Made by a program: the position numbers and the translations under genes | Origin: Desulfacinum hydrothermale DSM 13146 | Lineage (GTDB): Bacteria; Desulfobacterota; Syntrophobacteria; Syntrophobacterales; DSM-9756 | Assembly (NCBI RefSeq): GCF_900176285.1 | Contig: NZ_FWXF01000014.1 | Coordinates: 28,849-92,848, forward strand | Reading direction: 5' to 3' | Length of the DNA stretch: 64,000 bases | Shown: positions 9,770-17,774 of the stretch, in pieces | Layout: every line of letters begins with the position of its first letter | How positions within the stretch are numbered: position 1 is the first letter of the stretch | The notes under the pieces: generated by a model | What the model saw: only the letters and a program-made list of their open reading frames with translations | Database searches by the model: none | What the model was told of the DNA's origin: nothing

Positions 9770-9919
9770 TCAATGGGTCTGGAGGGCCTCCTTGACCCGT
9801 TTGGCCAGCACGTGGCGAACAAAGTCCAGAGCCCCCCGGGAATCGGCGTCCATGTCGATGCGCACCACTTCCTGCGCCTCCTGGGGGCTCAGGGTCAGCA
9901 CGATGGGTTTGAGCCGCAT
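9770..9919 (-). CDS. 49-residue hypothetical microprotein
   Basis: A 49-residue frame opening MRLKPIVLTLSPQEAQEVVR and closing VKEALQTH. It has one of the best ribosome sites in the window, AGGAGGTGATGCC directly before ATG, which is the main reason for calling it. The sequence reads like a small beta-hairpin followed by an amphipathic helix (LDFVRHVLAKRVKEAL). No family is recognised. It lies just beyond dispersed element copy B and upstream of the second microprotein at 9539-9691. Confidence 0.62.
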   Translation of the reverse strand: MRLKPIVLTLSPQEAQEVVRIDMDADSRGALDFVRHVLAKRVKEALQTH

Positions 9920-9986
9920 GGCATCACCTCCTGTCCCATCTCAGCCGTTTTTAACCCGCCCATGACACCCGCCCCCATAGGGACTC

Positions 9987-10212
9987 GGGAGTTTACCCGA
10001 GAACACCCAGGCTGCTCACTTCTTGGCGGCACGGAAGTTTTGGGGACGGCCAGGCGGGTCCATGCTGTCTGTCTGGCCTTTAAGCAGTAGGGACGGGTTC
10101 GGAAGCCCCTACAAGGCTGTCTGAGAGTTCAAAAAGCACCACGGGGCCGGTGGAATTTCAACTGATCTGAAAGCCACAAAAGGGCGAGACACCATTGTCA
10201 GACAGCCTCTTA
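9987..10212 (+). mobile_element. Miniature dispersed element, copy B
   Basis: A copy of the dispersed element. Its left end GGAGTTTACCCGAGAACAC is degenerate. The central palindrome at 10087-10112 has lost a few bases compared with other copies. The right segment GAAAGCCACAAAAGGGCGAG leads to an end reading CAGACAGCCTCTTAG. Read on the minus strand, this end starts TAAGAGGCTGTCTGAC, and its TAA is the stop codon of the RND transporter gene. Confidence 0.7.
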
Positions 10213-13200
10213 GCGCCACAGCCGTGCCACGAGCCTTCCCAGGTCGTCCAGCAGTGTGTAGGTCACGGGCGTGATCACCAGGGTCATGACGGTCCCCACC
10301 AGAAGGCCGAAGCCCGCCGCCGTGGCCAGAGGCGACATACGCTCCAGGCCCACCGCCGTTTCCAAGATCATGGGCAGCATGCCCACGAAGGTGGAGATGG
10401 TGGTCATGAGCACTGGCCGCAGCCGAAGCCTGACGGCCTGCTCCAAAGCCTGATCCCGATCCATGCCTTGATCCAAGGCCTGCCGAATGAAGTCGATGAG
10501 AAAGATAGAGTTGTTGATCACCACGCCGGCCAGGAGCAAAATGCCCATCATGGCGGGCATGCACATGGGCTTTCCCAGAAGAAGCAGCCCCCACATGGAC
10601 CCGATGATGGCCAGAGGAATGGCCACCAGGATCGGAAGCGGCAGGCTGAAGGATCGGAAGGTTCCCACCAGCAAAACGACGAGAAGCACCAGCCCCAGCA
10701 ACACCGCCTTCATGACCCGCTGCATACTCTCGTGCATGTCCGCCGCCGTTCCACTGACCTTGATGTGCAGGGAACCGGGAAGTGACACCTTCTTCAATCG
10801 GGCACCGATATCGCCCAAGACCTGGCTGATCCGTCGCGTGCGATTGTACGCGGTGATGTCGATGGTGTTCTCCAGGTCCTCGCGCGTAATGACCGTCTGC
10901 GTGGTGCTCGGCTCGATGGCCGCCAGAGTGCGCAGCGGCACGGACCCCTTGGGCGTGGGGATGGGGATTTGCGCCAGGCGCTCGGGCGATCTCACCCACG
11001 CATCCTCATAGGCGACCCTGATGGGAACGTCCAGAAAACCTTTCAGGCGAAGCCCGGAGGCGGGAACGCCCCCCACCGCCACGCGCAGTATCGAAGCCAC
11101 ATCCGCCGGGGTGACGCCGTAAAGACGCGCCGTTCTGGGATCCACACGCACGTGCACCTCTTCCTTGTCCAGCCACCAGCCGGGCACCACGTCCACCAAC
11201 CCCGGCAGGCCCTCCAGACTTTGCTGGATCCGGGCGGCGGCGGCGCTCAGATCTTCGGGCCGGTGGCCGCCCATGACCACCAGGTCAATGGGCGCCCGGG
11301 ACGTGGCCATGGGCGTCGCTCCGTATTCGTAAACCTGCAGGGACCGGATTCCGCCAAGAGCGGAAATCTTTTCGCGCCATTCATCCTCAATCTCCCAGAT
11401 GGTGCGATCACGCTGATCCCGCGTGGTGAGCGTCACAATGAGAAAAGCCGTTTGAGCCGTCTGGCCGCCTGCGCCGAAGGAGATCTCACCCGGCTCGGAG
11501 CCCACGGTGGACGAGATCATCCGCACACTGGGTTCTTGACGGATGATCTTTTCCACTTCCGTGAGCGTTTTTTCCACGTGCGCCACGGATGCGGACGGCG
11601 GCAGTTCGAAGCGAATGTTCATGATGCCCGTATCCATGGGAGGCATGAGTTCGCGGCCGATGATCGGCGGCACGATTTTCATGGTGAGCACGAAGCATCC
11701 AAGGGCCAACAGCATGGCCAGCCACCGCCGATGGAGCGCTGCGCGCAGCACGCGCACGTAGAAGTTCGCCAGGGCGTCCACCCCTTTGCCGAAGGGAAGC
11801 ACCAGGCGTTCCAAAACATTCCGCCGTCGTTTCGCCGCGTCGCCTCCTCGGATGAGCTTGAGGGCCAGCGGCGGCACCACGAAAACGGCCACGAGCAGCG
11901 ATCCCACCAAGGCGTAGGCCAGCGTCAACGTGAAACGGCGAAGCACCTGTTGCACGTATCCACCGGAAAACATGATGGGGACCAACATCACCACCGTGGT
12001 GAGCATCCCGGCGCTGATGGACAGCAGGATCTCTCCCACGGCCCCTTCCACGCATTGGCGGGCGTCTCCGGGGCAGGTCTTTTGATGCCGGTGGATGTTT
12101 TCCACCACCACGACCGTGGCATCCACCACCATCCCCGTGGCGATGATCAGCCCCGAAAGGGTCACGATGTTGAGGGTATGGCCCGTGAGTCCCAACACGG
12201 CCACGGCAAACATGAACGACAGGGGAATGCTCACCAGCGCGATGGTGGACGAGCGAATATCCGCCAGGAACAGGAAGATGATGACGACGGTGAGGGCGAT
12301 GGACGCATAGAGCGAAGCCCGCATGCCCTGGGTATTGCGGTCGATGAGGGGCTGCTGGTCGTTGGTGATCTCAAAGTGGATGTCCGGCCAGCGTTTCTCC
12401 ATTCGGGACAGGGCCCCCTTGACCGTCCGGATGACGGACATGACGTTGCCGCCGTCCGCTCTCAGCACGTTGATGGCCACGGCGGGCTCGCCGTTGCCAT
12501 GATAGAGACTGCGCAGATCCTCGATGCCCAGTTCCACCCGGGCCACGTCCTGAACCCGCACGTCCGCTCCGGCCTTGCGCCGGATCACACAATCGCGGAT
12601 ATCTCGAAGATCCCGGAACTCCCCGATGGTCTTGACCAGCGCTTCGCCGTCTTCGTTTTCCATGAGCCCCGCCGGCGTGGTGATGTTTTGCACCTGCACG
12701 GCCCGCATCACGTCTTGCGGCGTCAGCCCGTATGCCTCCAGCCGATCCCGATCGAGCCACAGGTTCACCTGCATCCGATGACCGCCGAAGGTGTCCACGT
12801 CCGCCACGCCCGGCAGATTCAGCAGAAAGTCCTTGATGTCGTTGTCGGCCAGGAGCCGGATGTGGGCGAGATCCAACGATGAACCCGCCTTGGGACGAAG
12901 CGACAGGGTGAGCACCGGTCGGGTGGCATCCGTTACGGGATAAATGCGCGGCTCCAGGATATCGGAAGGAAGCTGCGCCCGCACCCGGCTCAGAGCGTTT
13001 TGGATGTCCACCACCACCTGACCCACCGGTTTTCCATAGTTGAACTGGGCGTTGATGGAGGCCACCTCATCGCGCGACGCGGACGACAGCTTGGTGAGCC
13101 CCGGGATGCTGGCCAATTCCTTTTCCACCACTTCCGTGATGCGCCGGCTCACGTCCACCGCGGCGGCACCCGGCTCCACAATGATGATCGCCGCCTGGGG

Positions 13201-13326
13201 AGGGTTGGTGTCGGGAAAGTATTCGGTGGGCATGGTGAAGAAGGCTCGAAGCCCCACCACGGCAACGAGAAGCGCCCCCACCAGGACAGCCCACGGGTTT
13301 CGTAACGACCAACCGTGAGGACTCAT
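10210..13326 (-). CDS. RND efflux pump inner-membrane transporter
   Basis: 1038 residues, the usual size of tripartite RND pumps. It has the first transmembrane helix after NPWAVLVGALLVAV, the large periplasmic porter domains (PDTNPPQAAIIIVEPG), the TM4 region GMVVDATVVVVENIHRHQ with a single Asp, and the repeated C-terminal half with GVVINNSIFLIDFIRQ and RPVLMTTISTFVGMLP. Such pumps use the proton motive force to expel compounds through a TolC channel. The single TM4 Asp and the NN pair do not settle whether drugs, metals or envelope lipids are moved. The ATG overlaps the stop of the membrane fusion protein gene (ATGA). The TAA stop lies within the end of dispersed element copy B. Confidence 0.93.
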   Translation of the reverse strand: MSPHGWSLRNPWAVLVGALLVAVVGLRAFFTMPTEYFPDTNPPQAAIIIVEPGAAAVDVSRRITEVVEKELASIPGLTKLSSASRDEVASINAQFNYGKPVGQVVVDIQNALSRVRAQLPSDILEPRIYPVTDATRPVLTLSLRPKAGSSLDLAHIRLLADNDIKDFLLNLPGVADVDTFGGHRMQVNLWLDRDRLEAYGLTPQDVMRAVQVQNITTPAGLMENEDGEALVKTIGEFRDLRDIRDCVIRRKAGADVRVQDVARVELGIEDLRSLYHGNGEPAVAINVLRADGGNVMSVIRTVKGALSRMEKRWPDIHFEITNDQQPLIDRNTQGMRASLYASIALTVVIIFLFLADIRSSTIALVSIPLSFMFAVAVLGLTGHTLNIVTLSGLIIATGMVVDATVVVVENIHRHQKTCPGDARQCVEGAVGEILLSISAGMLTTVVMLVPIMFSGGYVQQVLRRFTLTLAYALVGSLLVAVFVVPPLALKLIRGGDAAKRRRNVLERLVLPFGKGVDALANFYVRVLRAALHRRWLAMLLALGCFVLTMKIVPPIIGRELMPPMDTGIMNIRFELPPSASVAHVEKTLTEVEKIIRQEPSVRMISSTVGSEPGEISFGAGGQTAQTAFLIVTLTTRDQRDRTIWEIEDEWREKISALGGIRSLQVYEYGATPMATSRAPIDLVVMGGHRPEDLSAAAARIQQSLEGLPGLVDVVPGWWLDKEEVHVRVDPRTARLYGVTPADVASILRVAVGGVPASGLRLKGFLDVPIRVAYEDAWVRSPERLAQIPIPTPKGSVPLRTLAAIEPSTTQTVITREDLENTIDITAYNRTRRISQVLGDIGARLKKVSLPGSLHIKVSGTAADMHESMQRVMKAVLLGLVLLVVLLVGTFRSFSLPLPILVAIPLAIIGSMWGLLLLGKPMCMPAMMGILLLAGVVINNSIFLIDFIRQALDQGMDRDQALEQAVRLRLRPVLMTTISTFVGMLPMILETAVGLERMSPLATAAGFGLLVGTVMTLVITPVTYTLLDDLGRLVARLWR

Positions 13327-14528
13327 GAGCGCACCTCCTGCACCACCGGCATCCCTTCGTGCAGGCGAATCCATTGCAGGTATTCACCCACGGCCACCTG
13401 CTCGCCTTCCCGGAGTTTGCCTTCCACCAGGGCGCGATTTTCCGTCATGAAAATCACACGCACAGGCACCTTCTCCAATCGCCCGGATCGAACCGCAAAG
13501 ACAAAGGAGGTTCCGTCCGTTTCCACCACCGCGCGCCGCGCCACCACCATGCCGGTTCCTTCCCGCACCACCACATCCAGGGGAAGATAGGATCCGGGCC
13601 GGACCGGTTCCGAGCAGTCCCACGGGATATCGGCTTCCACCCGCACCGACTTGGCCCCCTGCAACGCCGGAAAAACCCGACTGATCACGGCCTGCTCGCC
13701 GAAGTGGGGCATTCCCTCCGGCCACCGGACCAGAACCTTCTTTCCCGGTTGTAGGAACCCCAGATCCTCCTGGACCGCCTCGAAGACGATCTTGGCGGAC
13801 GAGCAATCCATGAGTTCCAAAAGCGCCTGGCCGGGTTTGGCCAGATCGCCCGGATCCACGATACGCTCCGTCACCACACCGGAGATGGGCGCCACGATGC
13901 GGGCATAGGAAAGCCGCGTGGACGCTTCTTGGCGTTGGGCTTTCGCCCCTTCCATCTCCCGGCGCACACTGCTCAGCTCCGCCACCAGGGAATCGAGTCG
14001 GCCCACCGCCGTGTCCAGCCGATTTCTGGAAGCGTCCAGGGCCGACGCGCTGATTCCTTTCTTTTCATAGAGCTTTTGATCCCGTTGGAATTCGGTGCGC
14101 AGATAGCTCACGTTCCGACGGGCCGCCGCAATGGATGCCTCCAGCGCCGTCAGCTTGGCTTTCAGGGCTTCCACCCGGGCGCTCAAGGCCCGCACTTCCG
14201 CCTGGATGTCCCGGTCGTCCAGTTCCACCAGAAGGTCTCCCGCCTGGACCGTATCCCCTTCATCCACATGGACGTTCACCACAACGGCCGTTATCCGGGG
14301 CGCCACGCTTGCCGTTGCCGCCGCTTCCAAGTACCCAAGATATCTCAGTGTGTCCCGCAAGGTTTCCGTTGAGACCTTGTCCACCTGAACGGGTACAGGT
14401 CGCGGTTTCCACCGGGGTGCGGACGCCAGGCGTTGGCGGGCCTTCTTGACCCCCAGAGCCAGGCCGACGATCACAAGAAAAAGGATCCCGAGAAGGAGTA
14501 TGCGTTTGGCCAGCCTTTTGGTTCCCAT
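13323..14528 (-). CDS. RND efflux membrane fusion (periplasmic adaptor) protein
   Basis: A 401-residue HlyD/AcrA-type adaptor. It has an N-terminal membrane anchor (ILLLGILFLVIVGLALGV), lipoyl halves around APRITAVVVNVHVDEGDTVQ and LSYARIVAPISGVV, and a long alpha-hairpin between them (residues about 110-200, rich in E, A, L, R and K). Beta-barrel and membrane-proximal domains follow, ending with VGEYLQWIRLHEGMPVV. It links the RND transporter to TolC. The ATG at 14528 is chosen because GAGGA lies seven bases upstream; an ATG six bases earlier sits directly on that site. It is 47 bases after the tolC-like gene and overlaps the RND gene by four bases. Confidence 0.92.
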   Translation of the reverse strand: MGTKRLAKRILLLGILFLVIVGLALGVKKARQRLASAPRWKPRPVPVQVDKVSTETLRDTLRYLGYLEAAATASVAPRITAVVVNVHVDEGDTVQAGDLLVELDDRDIQAEVRALSARVEALKAKLTALEASIAAARRNVSYLRTEFQRDQKLYEKKGISASALDASRNRLDTAVGRLDSLVAELSSVRREMEGAKAQRQEASTRLSYARIVAPISGVVTERIVDPGDLAKPGQALLELMDCSSAKIVFEAVQEDLGFLQPGKKVLVRWPEGMPHFGEQAVISRVFPALQGAKSVRVEADIPWDCSEPVRPGSYLPLDVVVREGTGMVVARRAVVETDGTSFVFAVRSGRLEKVPVRVIFMTENRALVEGKLREGEQVAVGEYLQWIRLHEGMPVVQEVRS

Positions 14529-14575
14529 TTTCATTCCTCGCTTTGGTACGGGTCTTGGGGATCGAGACGCTGAAC

Positions 14576-15928
14576 TCATTTGCCCCGGGCAAGATCTGTC
14601 AGATCCTCTCCCACGGCCTTGCGCCATTGCAGAAGAGCCAGTTGGGCGTCCACCTGCGCCTGGCTGTATTCCACCTGGGCTTGGAGCAGCGCCGCCTGGG
14701 CGTCCAAGACGTCGTTTATCGTGTTTTTCCCAGCCCGGTACTTGTCCTGCTCGATGCGAAGCGTCTCCTGGGCAACGTCCACGCTGGAGCGGGTGACCTG
14801 GAGGCGCTCGGCGCTGTCGGTCAGGCGTGCATGAGCGCGTTCCACCTCTTCACGGATCTGCAGTTCCACGCCCCGAAGGCGCTCCCGCGCCTGTCGTTCC
14901 CGAAGACGGGCCTGGCGAATGGACGCCCGCACGGCACCACCGCGAAAGAGCGGCAACGTGGCCTGGATCCCTGCCGCCCAGGTGTCTTCATGATCGATGG
15001 CACCCGAAGGGTCATCCTGCTCGTAAGGCAGGCCGTTTCGAAGCCCGTATCGGCCGAAGGCCTGGATGCTTGGAAAGACGTCGGCCAGAGCTGCTCGAAT
15101 CTCCTGACGCGCCTGTTTCAGAGCCAGCTCGGCCGCTTTGTGTTCGGGACGCAGGCGCATGGCCCTGGTCACCCCCGTTTTGACGGGAGGAATGTGCAAA
15201 ACCGGGGTCGTCAGGACCCCGGCGATGTCAAAAGCAGGGCGGTTGTCCAGATCCAGGCCCATCAAGCGCCCGAGAAAGACCCGCAGGACCCCACGGTCCG
15301 CTTTCAGTGCGGAGATTCTCTGGTCCAAGCTGGCCAGCCGCACCTGGATCTTCATGTGGTCGACCGGCGCCACTCGGCCCACTTCCAGCTGGTTCTGCAC
15401 CAGTTCCTCCTGGGCCGCCAAGGCCCGGCGCGATCCCCAGGTGGCTTCCAGCACGCGGTCCAGCTGAAGGATCTTGTAATAGACAGATGCCACGTTCAAG
15501 GCCACGTCTTGGCGGGTGGCGTCAAAGCGCGACACCGCCTCCTGCTTGGCCAATTTCGCGATGCGCACCTGCGCCCACCGCCTCCCGCCTTCGAAAAGCG
15601 AAAGGCGACCCATCACCGCCGTATCCCACACGTCTCGGTCAAAAATGCCCGGTTCATTGTTGGCATGGACCGGGACCACCCGCTGCGGCTCTCCGTAACG
15701 ACTGTAAGACGATGTCAGATCCAGCTCCGGGAAGAAGGCGGCCCGCCGCTTCACGATCTCTTGGTCGGCGGCTCCAATGCCCAGTTTCCGGTCCTGGATC
15801 TGTGGATTGTGAGCAAGGGCCTGGGCCACGCATTCCGACAAATCCCAAGCCGTGGACTGGGCGTATCCCGGACAGGCAAAGCCCATGAAAACCGTCAGAC
15901 ACAAGGTGAAAACTCCCAACATTCGCAC
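14576..15928 (-). CDS. TolC-family outer membrane efflux protein
   Basis: About 450 residues. A signal peptide (MLGVFTLCLTVFMGFACPGY, then AQ) precedes WDLSECVAQALAHNPQI, the conserved first repeat of outer membrane efflux proteins. Two long coiled-coil repeats follow, and the typical C-terminal helix YRAGKNTINDVLDAQAALLQ is clear. It forms the trimeric outer-membrane duct of the RND pump encoded downstream. Start choice: the GTG at 15928 has AGGAGG ten bases upstream, whereas the ATG at 15922 is six bases further in. This is the first gene of the tolC-MFP-RND operon. Confidence 0.9.
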   Translation of the reverse strand: MRMLGVFTLCLTVFMGFACPGYAQSTAWDLSECVAQALAHNPQIQDRKLGIGAADQEIVKRRAAFFPELDLTSSYSRYGEPQRVVPVHANNEPGIFDRDVWDTAVMGRLSLFEGGRRWAQVRIAKLAKQEAVSRFDATRQDVALNVASVYYKILQLDRVLEATWGSRRALAAQEELVQNQLEVGRVAPVDHMKIQVRLASLDQRISALKADRGVLRVFLGRLMGLDLDNRPAFDIAGVLTTPVLHIPPVKTGVTRAMRLRPEHKAAELALKQARQEIRAALADVFPSIQAFGRYGLRNGLPYEQDDPSGAIDHEDTWAAGIQATLPLFRGGAVRASIRQARLRERQARERLRGVELQIREEVERAHARLTDSAERLQVTRSSVDVAQETLRIEQDKYRAGKNTINDVLDAQAALLQAQVEYSQAQVDAQLALLQWRKAVGEDLTDLARGK

Positions 15929-16129
15929 CTTCCGATTGCCTCCTTGGCTGGACCGCCCCACAAAACGATAGGGCGGGCTGTTGCAATTGGGGGCGACCCG
16001 TCGAGCCGTCCCTCCACCCAACTTCCAAACGTCTTCACTTCCCTTAGGACAACCAGTGGGCGCTTCTTCCTTGCCGTCCCAAAGCCCATCGCAGGCAGGA
16101 AAGATCCGACCGGTCCGATCCCTGGCCCC

Positions 16130-16834
16130 CTAGCTGGAAAGAAACGGACGAACCATGAAATAGACCCCCAGCACGGCGATGGCACCACCGGCCGCCCGGC
16201 GAAGCCATTCGCTTCCTTGCTGAAACGCCCCGTTTGCCATCACCTTTCGGATGAAAGCGGTAAAGCTTCCAGCCACCGCGATGGGAAGACAATGGCCCAG
16301 CCCGAAAAAGAGGATGTAGCCCAAACCCGTCAGAACCTTCTTCTGGATGGTGATGACCGCCAGGATGGGAGCGATGAAGCCAAACGTGCAGGAACCCGAC
16401 AGCACCCCGTAGGACAACCCCAGGACCAGAGCCCCCCACATACCTCGAAGCCGTAGCCTGCCCAACCGGGATCCCGGCAACCGGCAGCCCGGAACACCCA
16501 TCATGTCGCAGGCCACCCAGAGCAAAACCAAGCCCACCAGAATCGTCCAGTAGGGACCCACGTCCCCCAACATCCGGCCCAGCATGGCGCACACGGCCCC
16601 GATGGCGGCGATGGTGATAAAAAGCCCCACCGTGAAGACCACCGCATACCGAGCCGCTTCGCGCGGCTGGAGGAGCCGCTTTTGGCCGGCCACATAGCTC
16701 ACCACCAAAGGGATGGACGCCATGTGACAAGGACTCAGGGCCACCGCAACCATGCCCCACAGAAAACAGCCCAGGAAAGCCAAAGCCCCCTGGGCGTTCA
16801 TCCACTGGTTGACGGCCAGAAAGAATGTATCCAT
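16130..16834 (-). CDS. CcdA/DsbD-type thiol-disulfide transmembrane protein
   Basis: A 234-residue, mostly hydrophobic protein with about six transmembrane helices in two pseudo-repeats. The expected cysteines appear in SPCHMASIPLVVSYVAG (first helix) and GSCTFGFIAPILAVI (fourth helix). CcdA-type proteins carry electrons from cytoplasmic thioredoxin to periplasmic thioredoxin-like proteins. The neighbouring upstream gene encodes an exported thioredoxin with 18 bases between the genes, so the pair probably works as one periplasmic reducing system for cytochrome c maturation or sulfur chemistry. Confidence 0.87.
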   Translation of the reverse strand: MDTFFLAVNQWMNAQGALAFLGCFLWGMVAVALSPCHMASIPLVVSYVAGQKRLLQPREAARYAVVFTVGLFITIAAIGAVCAMLGRMLGDVGPYWTILVGLVLLWVACDMMGVPGCRLPGSRLGRLRLRGMWGALVLGLSYGVLSGSCTFGFIAPILAVITIQKKVLTGLGYILFFGLGHCLPIAVAGSFTAFIRKVMANGAFQQGSEWLRRAAGGAIAVLGVYFMVRPFLSS

Positions 16835-16852
16835 GGCGCCGGCACCTCCGCC

Positions 16853-17233
16853 TCAATGCACACCCAGTTTGCGCAATACGTGTACAATGCTCTTCTTATC
16901 AAGAAACCCCACGTGACGAAAGACCTCACGGCCTTCCTTGTCGTAAAAGATCTGGGTGGGGATGGCTCGAATCCCGAACCGGGCGGCCGCCTCCCGGTTT
17001 TCCCACACATCGATGAAAAGGACCGCCGCCCGTCCTTCGTATTCCGTTTTCAGTTCGTCCAGGATGGGGGCCATCATCTTGCAAGGAATACATTTGTGCG
17101 CACCCAGATCCACCAAGGTGACCATCCCGGGCACCGGCACCTGGGCGGGCAGTCCGCCTTCGGCCGCAGCCGATCCCACCAGCGCAACGGCGAACCAAAG
17201 GATCACCAGCCCCCACTTCCACGCCTGTTTCAT
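16853..17233 (-). CDS. Exported thioredoxin-like protein
   Basis: 126 residues. An N-terminal hydrophobic signal (MKQAWKWGLVILWFAVALVG, ending SAAA-EG) precedes a thioredoxin fold with the redox motif CIPCKMMAPILDEL, the cis-proline region IRAIPTQIFYDKEGREV and a C-terminal helix. It probably faces the periplasm, either soluble or tethered, and receives electrons from the CcdA-like protein encoded 18 bases downstream. GCAGGAGGCGAAAG precedes the ATG, and a strong sigma-70 promoter lies 44-72 bases upstream. Confidence 0.87.
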   Translation of the reverse strand: MKQAWKWGLVILWFAVALVGSAAAEGGLPAQVPVPGMVTLVDLGAHKCIPCKMMAPILDELKTEYEGRAAVLFIDVWENREAAARFGIRAIPTQIFYDKEGREVFRHVGFLDKKSIVHVLRKLGVH

Positions 17234-17276
17234 CTTTCGCCTCCTGCGCGCAAGCCCCACATAAGTACTGTATTCC

Positions 17277-17305
17277 CATATAGCGATTCCTTGGCAACGT
17301 GTCAA
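17277..17305 (-). promoter_or_regulatory. Sigma-70 promoter for thioredoxin-ccdA pair
   Basis: On the minus strand TTGACA (17300-17305) and TATATG (17277-17282) are separated by exactly 17 bases. The start codon of the exported thioredoxin gene lies 44 bases beyond the -10 box. This is among the closest matches to consensus in the window. Confidence 0.7.
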
Positions 17306-17527
17306 CATCTTCCGTGCCTTGCCATGCCGGGGGACGCAAGGGATGGGAATGGAGTTTCTTGCCAGCCCACTCCCGCCATCCACCTGGGATCATAACGGCT
17401 TCCTTCGTTGTCACCCACTTCCCCCCGGGGGCTTAAGGCGCCTATGGAAAATAAGGCTCAAAGGGGGAAGATGAAGGGAGGTCTGTGCTCCCCTGGCAGC
17501 AGCCAGCTTTGGTTGGTTTTCACCTCG

Positions 17528-17699
17528 GAGCCTGTCCGAGAACGCCCAGATTACTCCCTGTGGGCTCCTGCGTTCGACCTGGCCAGGCCGTCGTAGGGCC
17601 GGGTTCAGAACCCGCCCCTACAAAGCTCAAGAAACATCACAAAGCACAGTTGCCCTGCATTTGTCAGAAAGGCCAAGAGGCCATTGTCAGACTAGCTCC
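17528..17699 (+). mobile_element. Miniature dispersed element, copy C
   Basis: The left end GGAGCCTGTCCGAGAACGCC is the cleanest in the window. The central palindrome at 17593-17621 has arms GTAGGGCCGGG and CCCGCCCCTAC, with one mismatch. The right part ends CCATTGTCAGACTAGCTCCC. It is non-coding and sits in the 541-base gap between the thioredoxin start and the CDF-MauE stop; nothing else was recognised there. Confidence 0.7.
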
Positions 17700-17774
17700 C
17701 AGGCCCATGAAAGGCTTTTGTGATGAAGATCGATCCCCGGCATGGGATTCCGAGCAGGGGCGCGGCAGGCCGGT

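Noticed and set aside
10969..12882. Long open frame antisense to the RND transporter
   Set aside because: It has no ribosome site and low-complexity His/Gly/Arg-rich sequence; it mirrors the codon bias of the real RND gene on the other strand.
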